Source: Pseudomonas putida
GTDB taxonomy: Bacteria > Pseudomonadota > Gammaproteobacteria > Pseudomonadales > Pseudomonadaceae
Direction of reading: 5' to 3'
DNA: 64,000 nucleotides
Assembly (NCBI RefSeq): GCF_002025705.1
Contig: NZ_CP018846.1
Coordinates: 4,021,501 to 4,085,500 of the forward strand
In this document: one piece after another, positions 15,698 to 24,996 of the stretch
Numbering within the stretch: the stretch's first letter is position 1
Layout: the number at the start of each line of letters is the position of its first letter
Translations under genes and position numbers: made by a program
Notes under the pieces: model-generated
What the model saw: the letters and a program-made list of their open reading frames with translations, nothing else
Told to the model about the DNA's origin: nothing
Databases searched by the model: none

Positions 15698-16840
15698 TCA
15701 ACTGTCGCGGCGCAGGTCCGGCGGAATCGGCAGGTCTTCCTTGAGCGGCTCAGGCCGCTTGCCCTTGCCTGAGCGGTACTGGCGGATCTGGAACACATAG
15801 GCCAGCACCTGCGCTACCGCCAGGTAAAGCCCTGCCGGAATTTCCCCTTCGACCTCGGTGGAGTAGTAGATCGCCCGCGCAAGGGCTGGCGATTCGAGGA
15901 TCTGCACCTTGTGCTCGACGCCGATCTCGCGAATCTTCAAGGCAATGAAGTCGGTGCCCTTGGCCACCAGCAACGGCGCTACCCCACCCTTCTCCGGGTC
16001 GTACTGCAGGGCCACGGCATAGTGCGTCGGGTTGGTGATGATCACATCGGCCTCGGGCACGGCGGCCATCATGCGCCGCTGCGACACCTCGCGCTGCAGC
16101 TGACGGATGCGCTGCTTGACCTCGGGCTTGCCTTCGCTGTCCTTGTACTCGTCCTTGATCTCCTGCTTGGTCATCTTCAGCTTCTTGTGGGTCTGCCACA
16201 GCTGGAACGGCACGTCCGCCGCCGCGATCAGCAGCAGGCCGGCAGCCATCCACAAGGCACTCCAGCCAACCACCTGAACACTGTGGATGATCGCCTGCTC
16301 CAGCGGCTCGTTGGCAATGGCCAGCAGCGCCTGGCGGTCATTGCTCAACACCACCAGCGCCACGACCAGGATGACCATGAACTTGGCCATGGCCTTGAGC
16401 AACTCTGTGAGCGAGTTCAGCGAAAACATCCGCTTGATACCCGACAATGGGTTCATCCGGCTGAACTTGGGCTGCAACAGGCTACCCGAGAAAATGAACC
16501 CGCCGAGGGCGATGGGTGAAACGAAAGCGATGACGAACAGCAGCATGAGAATCGGCTGCACCGCCCAGATCGCCATCTTGCCCGACGCCAGCAGGAACAT
16601 GCCCATCGAGCGCTCGTCGGTCAGCACCTCACGGGTCAGGGAAAAGTTCATACGCATCAGCGTCATCAACGTTTCCGCCAGGTTGCCGCCGAATGCCAGC
16701 AGCGCACCGGCGCCGGCAAGGGTCGAGGCAACGGTATTGAGTTCCTTGGACCGGGCGATCTCACCTTTTTCGCGCGCGTCGCGCTTGCGTTTGTCGGTCG
16801 GGTCCTCTGTCTTGTCCTGGCCGCTCTCGCTCTCTGCCAT
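15698..16840 (-). CDS. flhB: Flagellar export substrate-switch protein FlhB
   Basis: This 380-residue protein has four membrane helices (~35-205) and a cytosolic autocleaving domain. The self-cleavage site N270-P-T-H273 (ITNPTHYAVAL) is intact, so it can switch export specificity from rod-hook to filament subunits together with FliK. It starts 2 nt after fliR. Confidence 0.96.
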   Translation of the reverse strand: MAESESGQDKTEDPTDKRKRDAREKGEIARSKELNTVASTLAGAGALLAFGGNLAETLMTLMRMNFSLTREVLTDERSMGMFLLASGKMAIWAVQPILMLLFVIAFVSPIALGGFIFSGSLLQPKFSRMNPLSGIKRMFSLNSLTELLKAMAKFMVILVVALVVLSNDRQALLAIANEPLEQAIIHSVQVVGWSALWMAAGLLLIAAADVPFQLWQTHKKLKMTKQEIKDEYKDSEGKPEVKQRIRQLQREVSQRRMMAAVPEADVIITNPTHYAVALQYDPEKGGVAPLLVAKGTDFIALKIREIGVEHKVQILESPALARAIYYSTEVEGEIPAGLYLAVAQVLAYVFQIRQYRSGKGKRPEPLKEDLPIPPDLRRDS

Positions 16841-16842
16841 GC

Positions 16843-17619
16843 TCAGGGTGCCCTCGCCAGTTCACGCAGCCATTGCAGCGCTTCGCTGGCCAACGTCTGG
16901 TAGTGCGAAAGCACATCGGCCAGGCCGATCCAGAAGATCCCCATGCCCAGCACCAGGGTCAGCGGGAAACCGATGGAAAAGATGTTCAGCTGTGGCGCGG
17001 CACGGGTCATCACGCCGAAGGCGATGTTCACCACCAGCAGCGCGGTGATCGCCGGCAGGATCAGCAGCAGGCCGGCACCGAACACCCACCCCAGGCGGCC
17101 AGCCATTTCCCAGAAGTGATTGACCACCAGGGCATGGCCCACCGGCAAGGTGGTGAAGCTCTCGGTCATGACCTCGAACACCACCAGGTGGCCGTTCATC
17201 AGCAAGAACAACACGCTCACCAGCATGGTCATGAACTGGCTCACCACCGCCACGTTGACCCCGTTGGCCGGGTCGACCATCGAGGCGAAGGCCATGCCCA
17301 TCTGCACGGCGATGATCTGCCCGGCGATGACGAAGGCCTGGAACAGCAACTGCAGGGAGAACCCGAACAACGCGCCGACGATGACCTGCTCGCCACACAG
17401 CAGCAGGCCGCGCAGGCTCAGCGGGTCGAACTCCGGCAGCGGCGGCAGTGCCGGTACGATGACCACGGTGATGGCCACCGCCACATACAGGCGGATGCGC
17501 GCCGGCAGCATGCGCGTACCGAAGATCGGCATGGTCATCAGCACCGCGGTCACCCGGAACAGCGGCAGGATGAAGGTGGCGACCCAGGTGCCGATCTGCG
17601 CGTCGGTCAACTCCAGCAT
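16843..17619 (-). CDS. fliR: Flagellar biosynthetic protein FliR
   Basis: This 258-residue integral membrane export-gate subunit has several hydrophobic helices and starts MLELTDAQIGTWVATFILPLFR. It assembles with FliP and FliQ into the periplasm-facing entry channel. It sits 7 nt after fliQ. Confidence 0.95.
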   Translation of the reverse strand: MLELTDAQIGTWVATFILPLFRVTAVLMTMPIFGTRMLPARIRLYVAVAITVVIVPALPPLPEFDPLSLRGLLLCGEQVIVGALFGFSLQLLFQAFVIAGQIIAVQMGMAFASMVDPANGVNVAVVSQFMTMLVSVLFLLMNGHLVVFEVMTESFTTLPVGHALVVNHFWEMAGRLGWVFGAGLLLILPAITALLVVNIAFGVMTRAAPQLNIFSIGFPLTLVLGMGIFWIGLADVLSHYQTLASEALQWLRELARAP

Positions 17620-17626
17620 GGCAGGC

Positions 17627-17896
17627 TCAACCGATCAGCTGCGGGATGCTGGTGTACAGGCCGGTGATGTACTCCATGAACTTCTGCACCAACCAGGGCC
17701 CGGCGACGATCAGCGTGACCAGCATCACCAGCAGGCGCGGGAGAAAGCTCAAGGTCTGTTCGTTGATCTGCGTGGCAGCCTGGAACATGGCCACGATCAG
17801 GCCGACCAGCAGGCTCGGCACCACCAGCACGGCAACCATCAGGGTGGTCAGCCACAGCGCGTCACGGAACAGGTCGACAGCTACTTCAGGTGTCAT
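17627..17896 (-). CDS. fliQ: Flagellar biosynthetic protein FliQ
   Basis: This 89-residue protein has two membrane helices (VDLFRDALWLTTLMVAVLVVPSLLVG and LVMLVTLIVAGPWLVQKF), the usual length and shape of FliQ, four copies of which join FliP5-FliR1 in the export gate. Confidence 0.95.
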   Translation of the reverse strand: MTPEVAVDLFRDALWLTTLMVAVLVVPSLLVGLIVAMFQAATQINEQTLSFLPRLLVMLVTLIVAGPWLVQKFMEYITGLYTSIPQLIG

Positions 17897-17917
17897 GCGG
17901 GGCTCTCCTAGGCGGCG

Positions 17918-18697
17918 TCAGACGCCGCCGAAACTGCCGGCCAGGGTACCCATGATCAGCGCCCAGCCATCGACCAGAACGAACAGCATGATCTTGAACG
18001 GCAGCGAGATGATCAGCGGCGACAACATCATCATACCCATGGCCATCAGCACACTGGCCACCACCATGTCGATGATCAGGAACGGGATGAAGATCATGAA
18101 GCCGATCTGGAACGCGGTCTTCAGCTCCGAAGTGACGAACGCCGGCACCAGGATAGTCAGCGGCACTTGATCGGGGCCGGCGATGTCGGTGCGCTTGGAC
18201 AGGCGCATGAACAGGTCGAGGTCGCTCTGCCGGGTCTGTGCCAGCATGAAGTCCTTGAGCGGCCCCTGGGCCTTTTCGATGGCCTGCTGGGCCGTCATCT
18301 TCTCGCTCAGGTACGGCTGCAGGGCATCCTGGTTCACCCGGTCGAACACCGGCGCCATGATGAACAGGGTGAGGAACAGCGCCATGCCGGTCAGCACCTG
18401 GTTCGACGGTGTCTGCTGCAGGCCCAGGGCCTGCCGCAGGATCGAGAACACGATGATGATGCGGGTGAAGCTGGTCATCAGGATGACGAACGCCGGGATG
18501 AAGCTCAGCGCCGTCATGATCAGCAGGATCTGCAGGCTGACCGAATACTCCTGCTGCCCGTCCGCGGTGTTGGACAGGGTAATGGCCGGAATCGACAACG
18601 GGTCTGCCGCCAGGGCCAGCGGCGCAGCCAGCAGCAGCGCAAGTGGCAACAATGTGCTCAACGTATTTTTCAACAGCAGGCGCAAGGCGCGGGTCAT
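17918..18697 (-). CDS. fliP: Flagellar biosynthetic protein FliP
   Basis: This 259-residue protein has a cleavable N-terminal signal (to about residue 30, ..LALAADPL), then four membrane helices with the signatures LIMTALSFIPAFVILMTSFTRI and the C-terminal KIMLFVLVDGWAL. The ATG at 18697 shares one base with the fliO stop (TGATG); a GTG one codon upstream is possible. Confidence 0.95.
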   Translation of the reverse strand: MTRALRLLLKNTLSTLLPLALLLAAPLALAADPLSIPAITLSNTADGQQEYSVSLQILLIMTALSFIPAFVILMTSFTRIIIVFSILRQALGLQQTPSNQVLTGMALFLTLFIMAPVFDRVNQDALQPYLSEKMTAQQAIEKAQGPLKDFMLAQTRQSDLDLFMRLSKRTDIAGPDQVPLTILVPAFVTSELKTAFQIGFMIFIPFLIIDMVVASVLMAMGMMMLSPLIISLPFKIMLFVLVDGWALIMGTLAGSFGGV

Positions 18698-19143
18698 CAC
18701 TTCTTGTCCTTCTGATCCTTGCCCATCAGCTCCATCAGCCGCTGGGCAAACTCCGGCGTCGCCTGGCGCGCGCTGGCGGGTACTTCGACAGGTTCGGCCA
18801 GCACATGCAAAGCCTCGATGCTGCCCGGAGTGTGGCCGATAAGGATCTGCTCCTTGCCAACCTGCACCAACAACAGCCGGTCACGCGGGCCGATGGCACG
18901 GCTGCCGACGATCTCGATCACCTGCCCGCCCTTGGGCGCAGCGCCCTGCATGCGGCGCAACGCCCAGGCCAGGAAGAAGATCAGCCCCACCACCAGCAGC
19001 AGGCCGAACACCATCTGCGCCAGCTGCCCCCCCAGGCTGCCGGGCGCAGCGGCCGGCGCTGCAACCGGGCTGGCAGCAGGCGTGGCGGCGGCGATGGCCA
19101 TTTCACTGGCCAGCAGCGCGGCCAGGGCCATCACGGCCCGCAT
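18697..19143 (-). CDS. fliO: Flagellar export chaperone/assembly protein FliO
   Basis: This ~148-residue protein has a signal-like N terminus, an Ala/Pro-rich periplasmic stretch, one membrane helix (QMVFGLLLVVGLIFFLAWALRR) and a cytosolic domain (IEIVGSRAIGPRDRLLLVQVG). FliO helps FliP assemble. I chose the ATG preceded by AAAGG; a GTG directly after the fliN stop (19155) would add four residues. Confidence 0.92.
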   Translation of the reverse strand: MRAVMALAALLASEMAIAAATPAASPVAAPAAAPGSLGGQLAQMVFGLLLVVGLIFFLAWALRRMQGAAPKGGQVIEIVGSRAIGPRDRLLLVQVGKEQILIGHTPGSIEALHVLAEPVEVPASARQATPEFAQRLMELMGKDQKDKK

Positions 19144-19155
19144 CGTGCCTTTCAC

Positions 19156-19620
19156 TCAGCGCAGCTTCTTGATGCGTTCGCTTGGGCTGATCACGTCGGT
19201 CAGGCGGATGCCGAACTTCTCGTTGACCACAACCACTTCGCCATGGGCGATCAGCGTGCCGTTGACCAGCACATCGAGCGGCTCGCCGGCCAGGCGGTCG
19301 AGTTCGATCACCGAGCCCTGGTTGAGCTGCAGCAGGTTGCGAATGTTGATTTCGGTGCTGCCCACTTCCATGGAAATGTTCACCGGAATGTCCAGGATCA
19401 CATCCAGGTTCGGGCCTTCGAGGCTGACGTTCTCGTTCGGCCGCGGGGAGCTGGCGAACTCTTCCATCGGCAGGCGACCGGCACCGGGTTTGCCGCCGTC
19501 ACCGGCGAGCAGTGCGTCGATGTCGGACTGGCCGGCATCACCGGTTTCTTCCAGGGCCGCGGCCCACTCATCGGCCAGGGCCTGGTCTTCCGCGGAAGTG
19601 ATCTCGTTTTCGTTAGCCAT
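19156..19620 (-). CDS. fliN: Flagellar motor switch protein FliN
   Basis: This 154-residue protein has a C-terminal SpoA/FliN domain (DVILDIPVNISMEVGSTEINIRNLL, VVVNEKFGIRLTDVI) and an acidic N-terminal extension containing SDIDALLAG, which resembles the FliM CheY-binding peptide. GAGG lies 5-6 nt before the chosen ATG, excluding six upstream in-frame codons. Confidence 0.95.
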   Translation of the reverse strand: MANENEITSAEDQALADEWAAALEETGDAGQSDIDALLAGDGGKPGAGRLPMEEFASSPRPNENVSLEGPNLDVILDIPVNISMEVGSTEINIRNLLQLNQGSVIELDRLAGEPLDVLVNGTLIAHGEVVVVNEKFGIRLTDVISPSERIKKLR

Positions 19621-19667
19621 GATGTCCTCGACAGGCATTCAATTCGTAAAGAGCGACCGGCACGCAG

Positions 19668-20636
19668 TCAGCGGCGTTCGATCGGGTCAATGATCTGCAG
19701 GGCCAGGTTGCCCTTGTGCGAGCCCAGGCGCGCCTTGAACGACGGCACGCCATTGGCGCGCAGTACCAGGTGCTCAGGCAGCTCCACCGGGATCACGTCG
19801 CCAGCCTGCATGTGCAGGATGTCGCGCAGTTTCAGCTGGCGGCGGGCAACCGTGGCGGTCAGCGGCACCGAAACGTCCAGCACGTCCTCGCGCAGGGCCT
19901 TGACCCAGCGCTCGTCCTGGTCGTCGAGGTCGGACTGGAAGCCGGCATCGAGCATTTCCCGCACCGGCTCGATCATCGAATACGGCATGGTCACATGCAG
20001 GTCGCCGCCACCGCCGTCCAGTTCGATATGGAAGGTCGACACCACCACTGCCTCGCTCGGGCCGACGATGTTGGCCATGGCCGGATTGACCTCGGAGTTC
20101 ATGTACTCGAAGTTGACCGGCATGATCGCCTGCCAGGCTTCCTTGAGGTCGACGAAGCACTGGTCCAGCACCATGCGCACCACGCGCAGCTCGGTCGGGG
20201 TGAATTCACGGCCCTCGATCTTCGCGTGACGGCCGTCGCCACCGAAGAAGTTGTCCACCAGCTTGAACACCAGCTTGGCGTCGAGAATGAACAGCGCGGT
20301 GCCGCGCAGCGGCTTGATCTTGACCAGGTTGAGGCTGGTCGGCACGTACAGCGAATGCACGTACTCGCCGAACTTCATCACCTGCACGCCGCCCACCGCC
20401 ACGTCGGCCGAACGCCGCAGGAGGTTGAACATACTGATGCGGGTGTAGCGGGCGAAACGCTCGTTGATCATTTCCAGGGTCGGCATGCGACCACGCACGA
20501 TCCGATCCTGGCTGGTCAGGTCGTAGCTTTTGATGCTGCCTGGCTCGGCAACGCTCTCGGTCTGTACCAGCCCATCATCGACGCCATGCAACAGGGCATC
20601 GATCTCATCCTGGGACAGCAGGTCCTGTACGGCCAT
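19668..20636 (-). CDS. fliM: Flagellar motor switch protein FliM
   Basis: This 322-residue C-ring protein has an N-terminal CheY-P-binding peptide (LSQDEIDALL, residues ~7-16), a CheC-like middle domain and a C-terminal SpoA domain that binds FliN. The gene is 9 nt after fliL. Confidence 0.96.
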   Translation of the reverse strand: MAVQDLLSQDEIDALLHGVDDGLVQTESVAEPGSIKSYDLTSQDRIVRGRMPTLEMINERFARYTRISMFNLLRRSADVAVGGVQVMKFGEYVHSLYVPTSLNLVKIKPLRGTALFILDAKLVFKLVDNFFGGDGRHAKIEGREFTPTELRVVRMVLDQCFVDLKEAWQAIMPVNFEYMNSEVNPAMANIVGPSEAVVVSTFHIELDGGGGDLHVTMPYSMIEPVREMLDAGFQSDLDDQDERWVKALREDVLDVSVPLTATVARRQLKLRDILHMQAGDVIPVELPEHLVLRANGVPSFKARLGSHKGNLALQIIDPIERR

Positions 20637-20645
20637 TGCGGACTC

Positions 20646-21143
20646 CTACTGCAATACGAAATTGGTGAACAGCAGCTGGTCGACCACCGGCTTGCCGACT
20701 TCTTTCTGCGCCACTTCCTGAACCACTGCGGTGGCTTTCTGACGCAGCATCTCCTGGCCCACCGAACTGGCCGCAAGGGTATCGAAGCCCTGGCCGGAGA
20801 ACATCATCACCAGGTTGTTGCGGATCACCGGCATGTGCACCGAGAGTGCGTCCAGGTCGGCCTGATTACGGCCCTGCATGGTGATGCTCAGCTGCATGTA
20901 GCGCTGGCGGCCGTTCTGGTTGAAATTGACCACGAAGGCGGGAGCCAGCGGCACGTAGATCGCGGCAGCCTTGACGTTGGTAGCGGCCGCTTCAGGGGCG
21001 GGTGCCGATTCACTCTTGTGCATGATGAACCAGGTGGCGCCCACCGACAGGCCGACCGCCAGCAGCAGCGCCAGCACCAGCAGCAGGATCAGCTTGAGTT
21101 TGCCTTTTGCGGCGGGGTCTTTCACTGCGTCGCTCTTCGCCAT
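20646..21143 (-). CDS. fliL: Flagellar basal body protein FliL
   Basis: This 165-residue protein has a short cytoplasmic tail, one membrane helix (LILLLVLALLLAVGLSVGATWF) and a periplasmic stomatin-like domain that contacts stators. It is the first gene after a 350-nt repeat-bearing gap and a sigma-54-type promoter, so it probably begins the fliLMNOPQR-flhB transcript. Confidence 0.95.
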   Translation of the reverse strand: MAKSDAVKDPAAKGKLKLILLLVLALLLAVGLSVGATWFIMHKSESAPAPEAAATNVKAAAIYVPLAPAFVVNFNQNGRQRYMQLSITMQGRNQADLDALSVHMPVIRNNLVMMFSGQGFDTLAASSVGQEMLRQKATAVVQEVAQKEVGKPVVDQLLFTNFVLQ

Positions 21144-21193
21144 GCCAATAATCCGTCGTCCATCGGGGTTTCAAAGGAGGATGACGTGGCTTG

Positions 21194-21209
21194 AGCAAGT
21201 GTTATGCCA
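21194..21209 (-). promoter_or_regulatory. Sigma-54-type promoter upstream of fliL
   Basis: Minus strand reads TGGCATAACACTTGCT, matching TGGCACG-N4-TTGCW with the exact GG-N10-GC spacing. It is ~50 nt before the fliL ATG and just downstream of the long inverted repeat in transcriptional order. Confidence 0.7.
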
Positions 21210-21253
21210 GATTTGCTTTGTGAGGGGTTTGGCTTGAGAGGTGTGGCGCCTGC

Positions 21254-21469
21254 GAGATCGAGCGCCGCCCGCGCGGCGCATCGCGGATAAATCCGCTCCT
21301 ACATCTGTTGCAACGTGGCCATGCCTGCCAGGCCATGGTTTTCAGCCTAGTTTGCAAGGCTCAAGACATGCGCCAAGGCAGACGACCAAGGCGTTACAGG
21401 TTCGGCACGTTGCAACAAATGTAGGAGCGGATTCATCCGCGATGCGCCGCGCGGGCGGCGCTCGATCTC
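21254..21469. repeat. Long inverted repeat, copy A (REPIN-like composite element)
   Basis: Arms of 64 nt (21254-21317 and 21406-21469) are inverted with two mismatches. Each contains GATCGAGCGCCGCCCGCGC, then GCGGATAAATCCGCTCCTAC and GTTGCAACGTG. The 88-nt centre resembles the centre of copy B at 56500-56753 (GGCCATGGTT, CAGGTTCGGC). It fills most of the fliK-fliL gap, which has no gene. Confidence 0.85.
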
Positions 21470-21499
21470 ACAGCCGCTGCATATCCAAAGCCAAACCCA

Positions 21500-22813
21500 T
21501 CAAGCGTAATAATCGACCGCACTGTCGCCAATCACCACCTGCTGCTCCACTGGCCGGGAAACATCAGCCAGCTCACCCTGCTCACCCCCGCCACCCTGCG
21601 CTCGCCGGGCAGCCACCCCGGACAACTGCGAGCCATCCTGCTGCGCCTGCTGCTGTTGCTGGCGCGACTGGTCGGCGACATTGACGTCCGGCTGCGCCAA
21701 CCCCTGCTGAGCAAACAGCTCGCGCAGGCGATACACCTGGCTGTCCAGTGCATCTCGTACGCCCGCATGGCCGCTGACGAAAGTGATCTGGGTGGATTGG
21801 TCAGTCGCGACATTGACGCGAATATCGAGGCGCCCCAGCTCGGCCGGCTCCAGCTGGATATCCGCCGACTTGAGGTTCTGGCTGGACAGGTACATGACCC
21901 GGTTGACCAGGCCTTCGGCCCACGCCCCCTGGTTCATCTGCAAGGGCTGATGCAAAGGGTTGGCGCTTACCGGCAGGGCATTGGCGGTCTTCGCGGTAAC
22001 CGCCTGGGTCAGGCTGGCCAGGCGGTTGGCAAAGTCATCGACACGGGTATCGCTGCTGGCGCTCTTGGTGTCCTTGAGCCCGTCTTCGAGCAAGGCGCCG
22101 AAGGCCTTGTCGCCAGTCTCGGATTTGCCTGCCTGGCCCTCGACCTTGTCGATCAGGGTCGCCAACGGATTGACGGCCGCCTGACCATCATCGGGCTGCG
22201 CCTTGGATGCGTCGGCAGCATGCGCCGAGGTCGTACCTTTGGCCTGGGCAGTCTGCTCCAAGGCCAGGCGCAAGGTCGGCAGGTTGGCCAAAGGATCGGC
22301 ATCCGGGTCGAAGGCCTCGGCATCGGCCTCGGGCGCTGCCGGCAAGGGCGCGGCAACCTCGGCCACTGCTGGCTGCTGCATAGCGGCCTGCAACACCGGC
22401 GCCACCGCTTCGGCCTGGGCCTGCAGCAACTGCGCGCCGGGCTGTGCATCCGTCACCTGGCCCGCAACCAGGCTGGCATCGAGCGACCCCGAATCACTGG
22501 GCACTGCAGCATCGGCAGTATCCGGCGCCGCATCGTCTGCTGGCAATTTGTTGCCGTCATCGGCAACCGCCGGTTTATCGGCGTCCTGCTTCTTGCCGCC
22601 CTGGGCAACGTCGGGTTTGTCTTTCGGGCCGGGCTGAGCAACCTTGTCGTTGCTTGCAGGCGCCTTGTCACGCCCCTGCCCGGCCATGACCTTGTCGAAG
22701 CCGCCGCCCAACCCGCCCGCCGCCTGCAGCGGCTTGTCCGCCCGCGAGGAACCTGCGTTCGACACCTTGCTCAAGGTGTTGGCTTGCATCAAAGGGTTGG
22801 GTGCGACAGGCAT
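21500..22813 (-). CDS. fliK: Flagellar hook-length control protein FliK
   Basis: This 437-residue secreted ruler has a long Ala/Pro/Asp-rich N-terminal and central region of low complexity and a C-terminal Flg_hook domain (~300-400, with LQMNQGAWAEGLVNRVMYLSSQNLKSADIQLEPAELGRLDIRV split over the core). It interacts with FlhB to switch export specificity. GGAG lies 8 nt before the ATG. Confidence 0.93.
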   Translation of the reverse strand: MPVAPNPLMQANTLSKVSNAGSSRADKPLQAAGGLGGGFDKVMAGQGRDKAPASNDKVAQPGPKDKPDVAQGGKKQDADKPAVADDGNKLPADDAAPDTADAAVPSDSGSLDASLVAGQVTDAQPGAQLLQAQAEAVAPVLQAAMQQPAVAEVAAPLPAAPEADAEAFDPDADPLANLPTLRLALEQTAQAKGTTSAHAADASKAQPDDGQAAVNPLATLIDKVEGQAGKSETGDKAFGALLEDGLKDTKSASSDTRVDDFANRLASLTQAVTAKTANALPVSANPLHQPLQMNQGAWAEGLVNRVMYLSSQNLKSADIQLEPAELGRLDIRVNVATDQSTQITFVSGHAGVRDALDSQVYRLRELFAQQGLAQPDVNVADQSRQQQQQAQQDGSQLSGVAARRAQGGGGEQGELADVSRPVEQQVVIGDSAVDYYA

Positions 22814-22884
22814 TGAGCGGTCTCCGCGCCAGAAACTGGAATATCATCTGGGCACAGAGAGGCAAAAGTCGCGCCAACTTGCCC

Positions 22885-23232
22885 TCAGCTCGCTGAAACG
22901 CGCTCACGCTCGCCGCGATAGAAGCACTGCACTTCCTGGTATTCCTCGTCGATCCGGTTGATCAGGTCTTCGATGCCATACAGCGGTCGCACCTTCACCC
23001 GCTCTTCCAGTTGCTGGCACAACCGCGCCAGGCCAACAGCACCCATGTTGCTGCTGCTGCCCTTGAAGCTGTGCGCAGCCATGCCCAGCTCATCGGCGCT
23101 CTTGGCCTCATGCAGCTGGCTCAAACGCCGCTCGGAGTCTTCCAGAAAGGTTTCCAGCAGCTGCAGGTAGCCATCTTCCATGACCTCCTGCAAATCGCTG
23201 AGTACCTTGTGGTCAATATGCATGTCAGTCAC
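22885..23232 (-). CDS. hptB: Histidine phosphotransfer protein HptB
   Basis: This 115-residue Hpt domain carries the phospho-acceptor His54 in AAHSFKGSSSNMG. In P. aeruginosa HptB receives phosphate from hybrid kinases and passes it to HsbR, controlling swarming, biofilm and flgM/c-di-GMP output. The GTG start has GGAG 7 nt upstream, better spaced than the ATG three codons later. It sits directly downstream of hsbR, in the flagellar operon. Confidence 0.88.
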   Translation of the reverse strand: MTDMHIDHKVLSDLQEVMEDGYLQLLETFLEDSERRLSQLHEAKSADELGMAAHSFKGSSSNMGAVGLARLCQQLEERVKVRPLYGIEDLINRIDEEYQEVQCFYRGERERVSAS

Positions 23233-23292
23233 TTGCTCACTCCTTGATCAAGCCGGATTATGCCTGAGCCGCCCTGCGGCCCTCCAGGCGCA

Positions 23293-24996
23293 TCACCAAT
23301 CGAACTGAACGTGGGCGCAACGGCCACCTTCGCGCCATTCGGCGCGGCTGCCAAGCCGCTGCACCAGGTTCAGCCCGCGCCCGCTCAAATCCTGCTCAAG
23401 GGACGGGCGCGACAACACGCTGCGTACATCGAACCCCGCACCACTGTCGCGGACCTCGATGGTAAGACGCCCGCCCGCCCCTGACGGTTCCACCTTCAGG
23501 TCGATGCGCACGAAGCCTTCGGCCAACGCCACCAGGCGCCGGGCCCGCTCCTGATAGTAGTCGGCAAAACCCTGCACATCACGCTTGAGCTGCGAATCCA
23601 GGCCCAGCACACCATGCTCCAGGGCATTGGAATACAACTCGCTGAGCACACTGTGCAAGGCGCCGGTGCGCGGCCGCAAGCCATGGATTTCCTGCAACAA
23701 CTGCACCAGGTAGGGCACCGGGTTGAAACGCTTGAGGCTTTCGCCACGCAACTCGAACCCCAGCGACCAGTCCAGCGGACTGGAGCGCCCGCTATCGGAA
23801 TACAGGGTCGGGGCAGGCACCCGGTCATCGCCGCTGAACATGCGAATGTCGCACAGGCTGATGTCGTCCCGGGGGCGCCCGCCGAAATGCTCCAGGGCCT
23901 GCATGACCTCATCGAACAGCCGCGCCGGCTCGCGATTGGCAGCCAGCACCTCGCGCAGGCGCTCGACACCGAACAGGCGCTCCTGCTCGTCTGCGGTATC
24001 GACCACGCCATCGGACAGCAACAACAGCCGCTCCCCCGCCGCCAGCGGCAGCACTTCGGTGCTGTCGTCGAAACGCTCCGGCGCCAGGATGCCCAGCGGC
24101 AGATGCCGCGAACCCAGGCAACCCAGCACTTGCCCGTCAGCCGAAAGCCGGTAGCCATCAGGCATGCCGCCATTCCACACTTCCACGGCACCGCGCTGCA
24201 CGCTCATGTTGAGCAGCAGCGCGCAGCAGAACATGTCCACCGGCAGGATGCGCTTGAGCTTGGCATTCATCTCACGCAGCATCTGTGGCAGGCCGTAGCC
24301 TTTGGCAGTCATGCCGTAGAACACTTCCGCCAGCGGCATCGCACCAACTGCGGCAGGCAAACCATGGCCGGTGAAATCGCCGAGCAGCACGCGCATGTCC
24401 CCCGCCGGGGTGAACGCTGCCAGCAGCAGGTCGCCATTGAACAGGGCATAGGGCGACTGCAGGTAGCGGATGTTCGGTGCAGTGATGCAACCGGAGTGGG
24501 CGACCTTGTCGAACACCGCCTTGGCCACCCGCTGCTCGTTGAGCAGGTGGTGATGGTGGCGGGTGATCTGGTCACGCTGCTCGAGCACGGTCGCCTGCAA
24601 GCGACGCAAGCGGTCCATGGCGCGGATCTTGGCACCGAGGATCACCGCACTGTAGGGCTTGGCCATGAAGTCGTCACCCCCGGCCTCCAGGCAACGCACC
24701 AGGGCATCCTCCTCGCTCAGCGAGGTCAGGAAGATGATCGGCACCAGCGCCTCGCCGGCCAGCGCCTTGATCTGGCGCGCGGCCTCGAAACCATCCATCA
24801 CCGGCATCAAGGCGTCGAGCAAGACCAGCTGCGGGCGCTTCTCGGCAAACAACGCGACGGCCTGTTCGCCATTTTCCGCCGTGAATACCTGGTGACCCTG
24901 GCGACGGACGATCTGCGCCAGCAGCAGGCGGTCGACCGCCCCGTCCTCAGCCACCAGTACGGTCAACGCCTGCTCGGCCGACATCTGGGCACTCAA
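23293..24996 (-). CDS. hsbR: HsbR-type response regulator with PP2C phosphatase and anti-sigma kinase domains
   Basis: This 567-residue protein has an N-terminal receiver (acceptor Asp61, LLDALMPVMDG), a coiled signalling helix, a SpoIIE/PP2C phosphatase domain (~190-390, with LLGDFTGHGLPAAVGAMP and LLLLSDGVVDT) and a C-terminal RsbW-like ATPase domain (ELYSNALEHGVLG). It can therefore both phosphorylate and dephosphorylate HsbA, depending on receiver phosphorylation by HptB. The ATG overlaps the hsbA stop (ATGA). Confidence 0.9.
   Translation of the reverse strand: MSAQMSAEQALTVLVAEDGAVDRLLLAQIVRRQGHQVFTAENGEQAVALFAEKRPQLVLLDALMPVMDGFEAARQIKALAGEALVPIIFLTSLSEEDALVRCLEAGGDDFMAKPYSAVILGAKIRAMDRLRRLQATVLEQRDQITRHHHHLLNEQRVAKAVFDKVAHSGCITAPNIRYLQSPYALFNGDLLLAAFTPAGDMRVLLGDFTGHGLPAAVGAMPLAEVFYGMTAKGYGLPQMLREMNAKLKRILPVDMFCCALLLNMSVQRGAVEVWNGGMPDGYRLSADGQVLGCLGSRHLPLGILAPERFDDSTEVLPLAAGERLLLLSDGVVDTADEQERLFGVERLREVLAANREPARLFDEVMQALEHFGGRPRDDISLCDIRMFSGDDRVPAPTLYSDSGRSSPLDWSLGFELRGESLKRFNPVPYLVQLLQEIHGLRPRTGALHSVLSELYSNALEHGVLGLDSQLKRDVQGFADYYQERARRLVALAEGFVRIDLKVEPSGAGGRLTIEVRDSGAGFDVRSVLSRPSLEQDLSGRGLNLVQRLGSRAEWREGGRCAHVQFDW

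Noticed and set aside
21254..21469. The repeat as a CRISPR array
   Set aside because: There are only two arms in inverted orientation and no tandem direct repeats with spacers.
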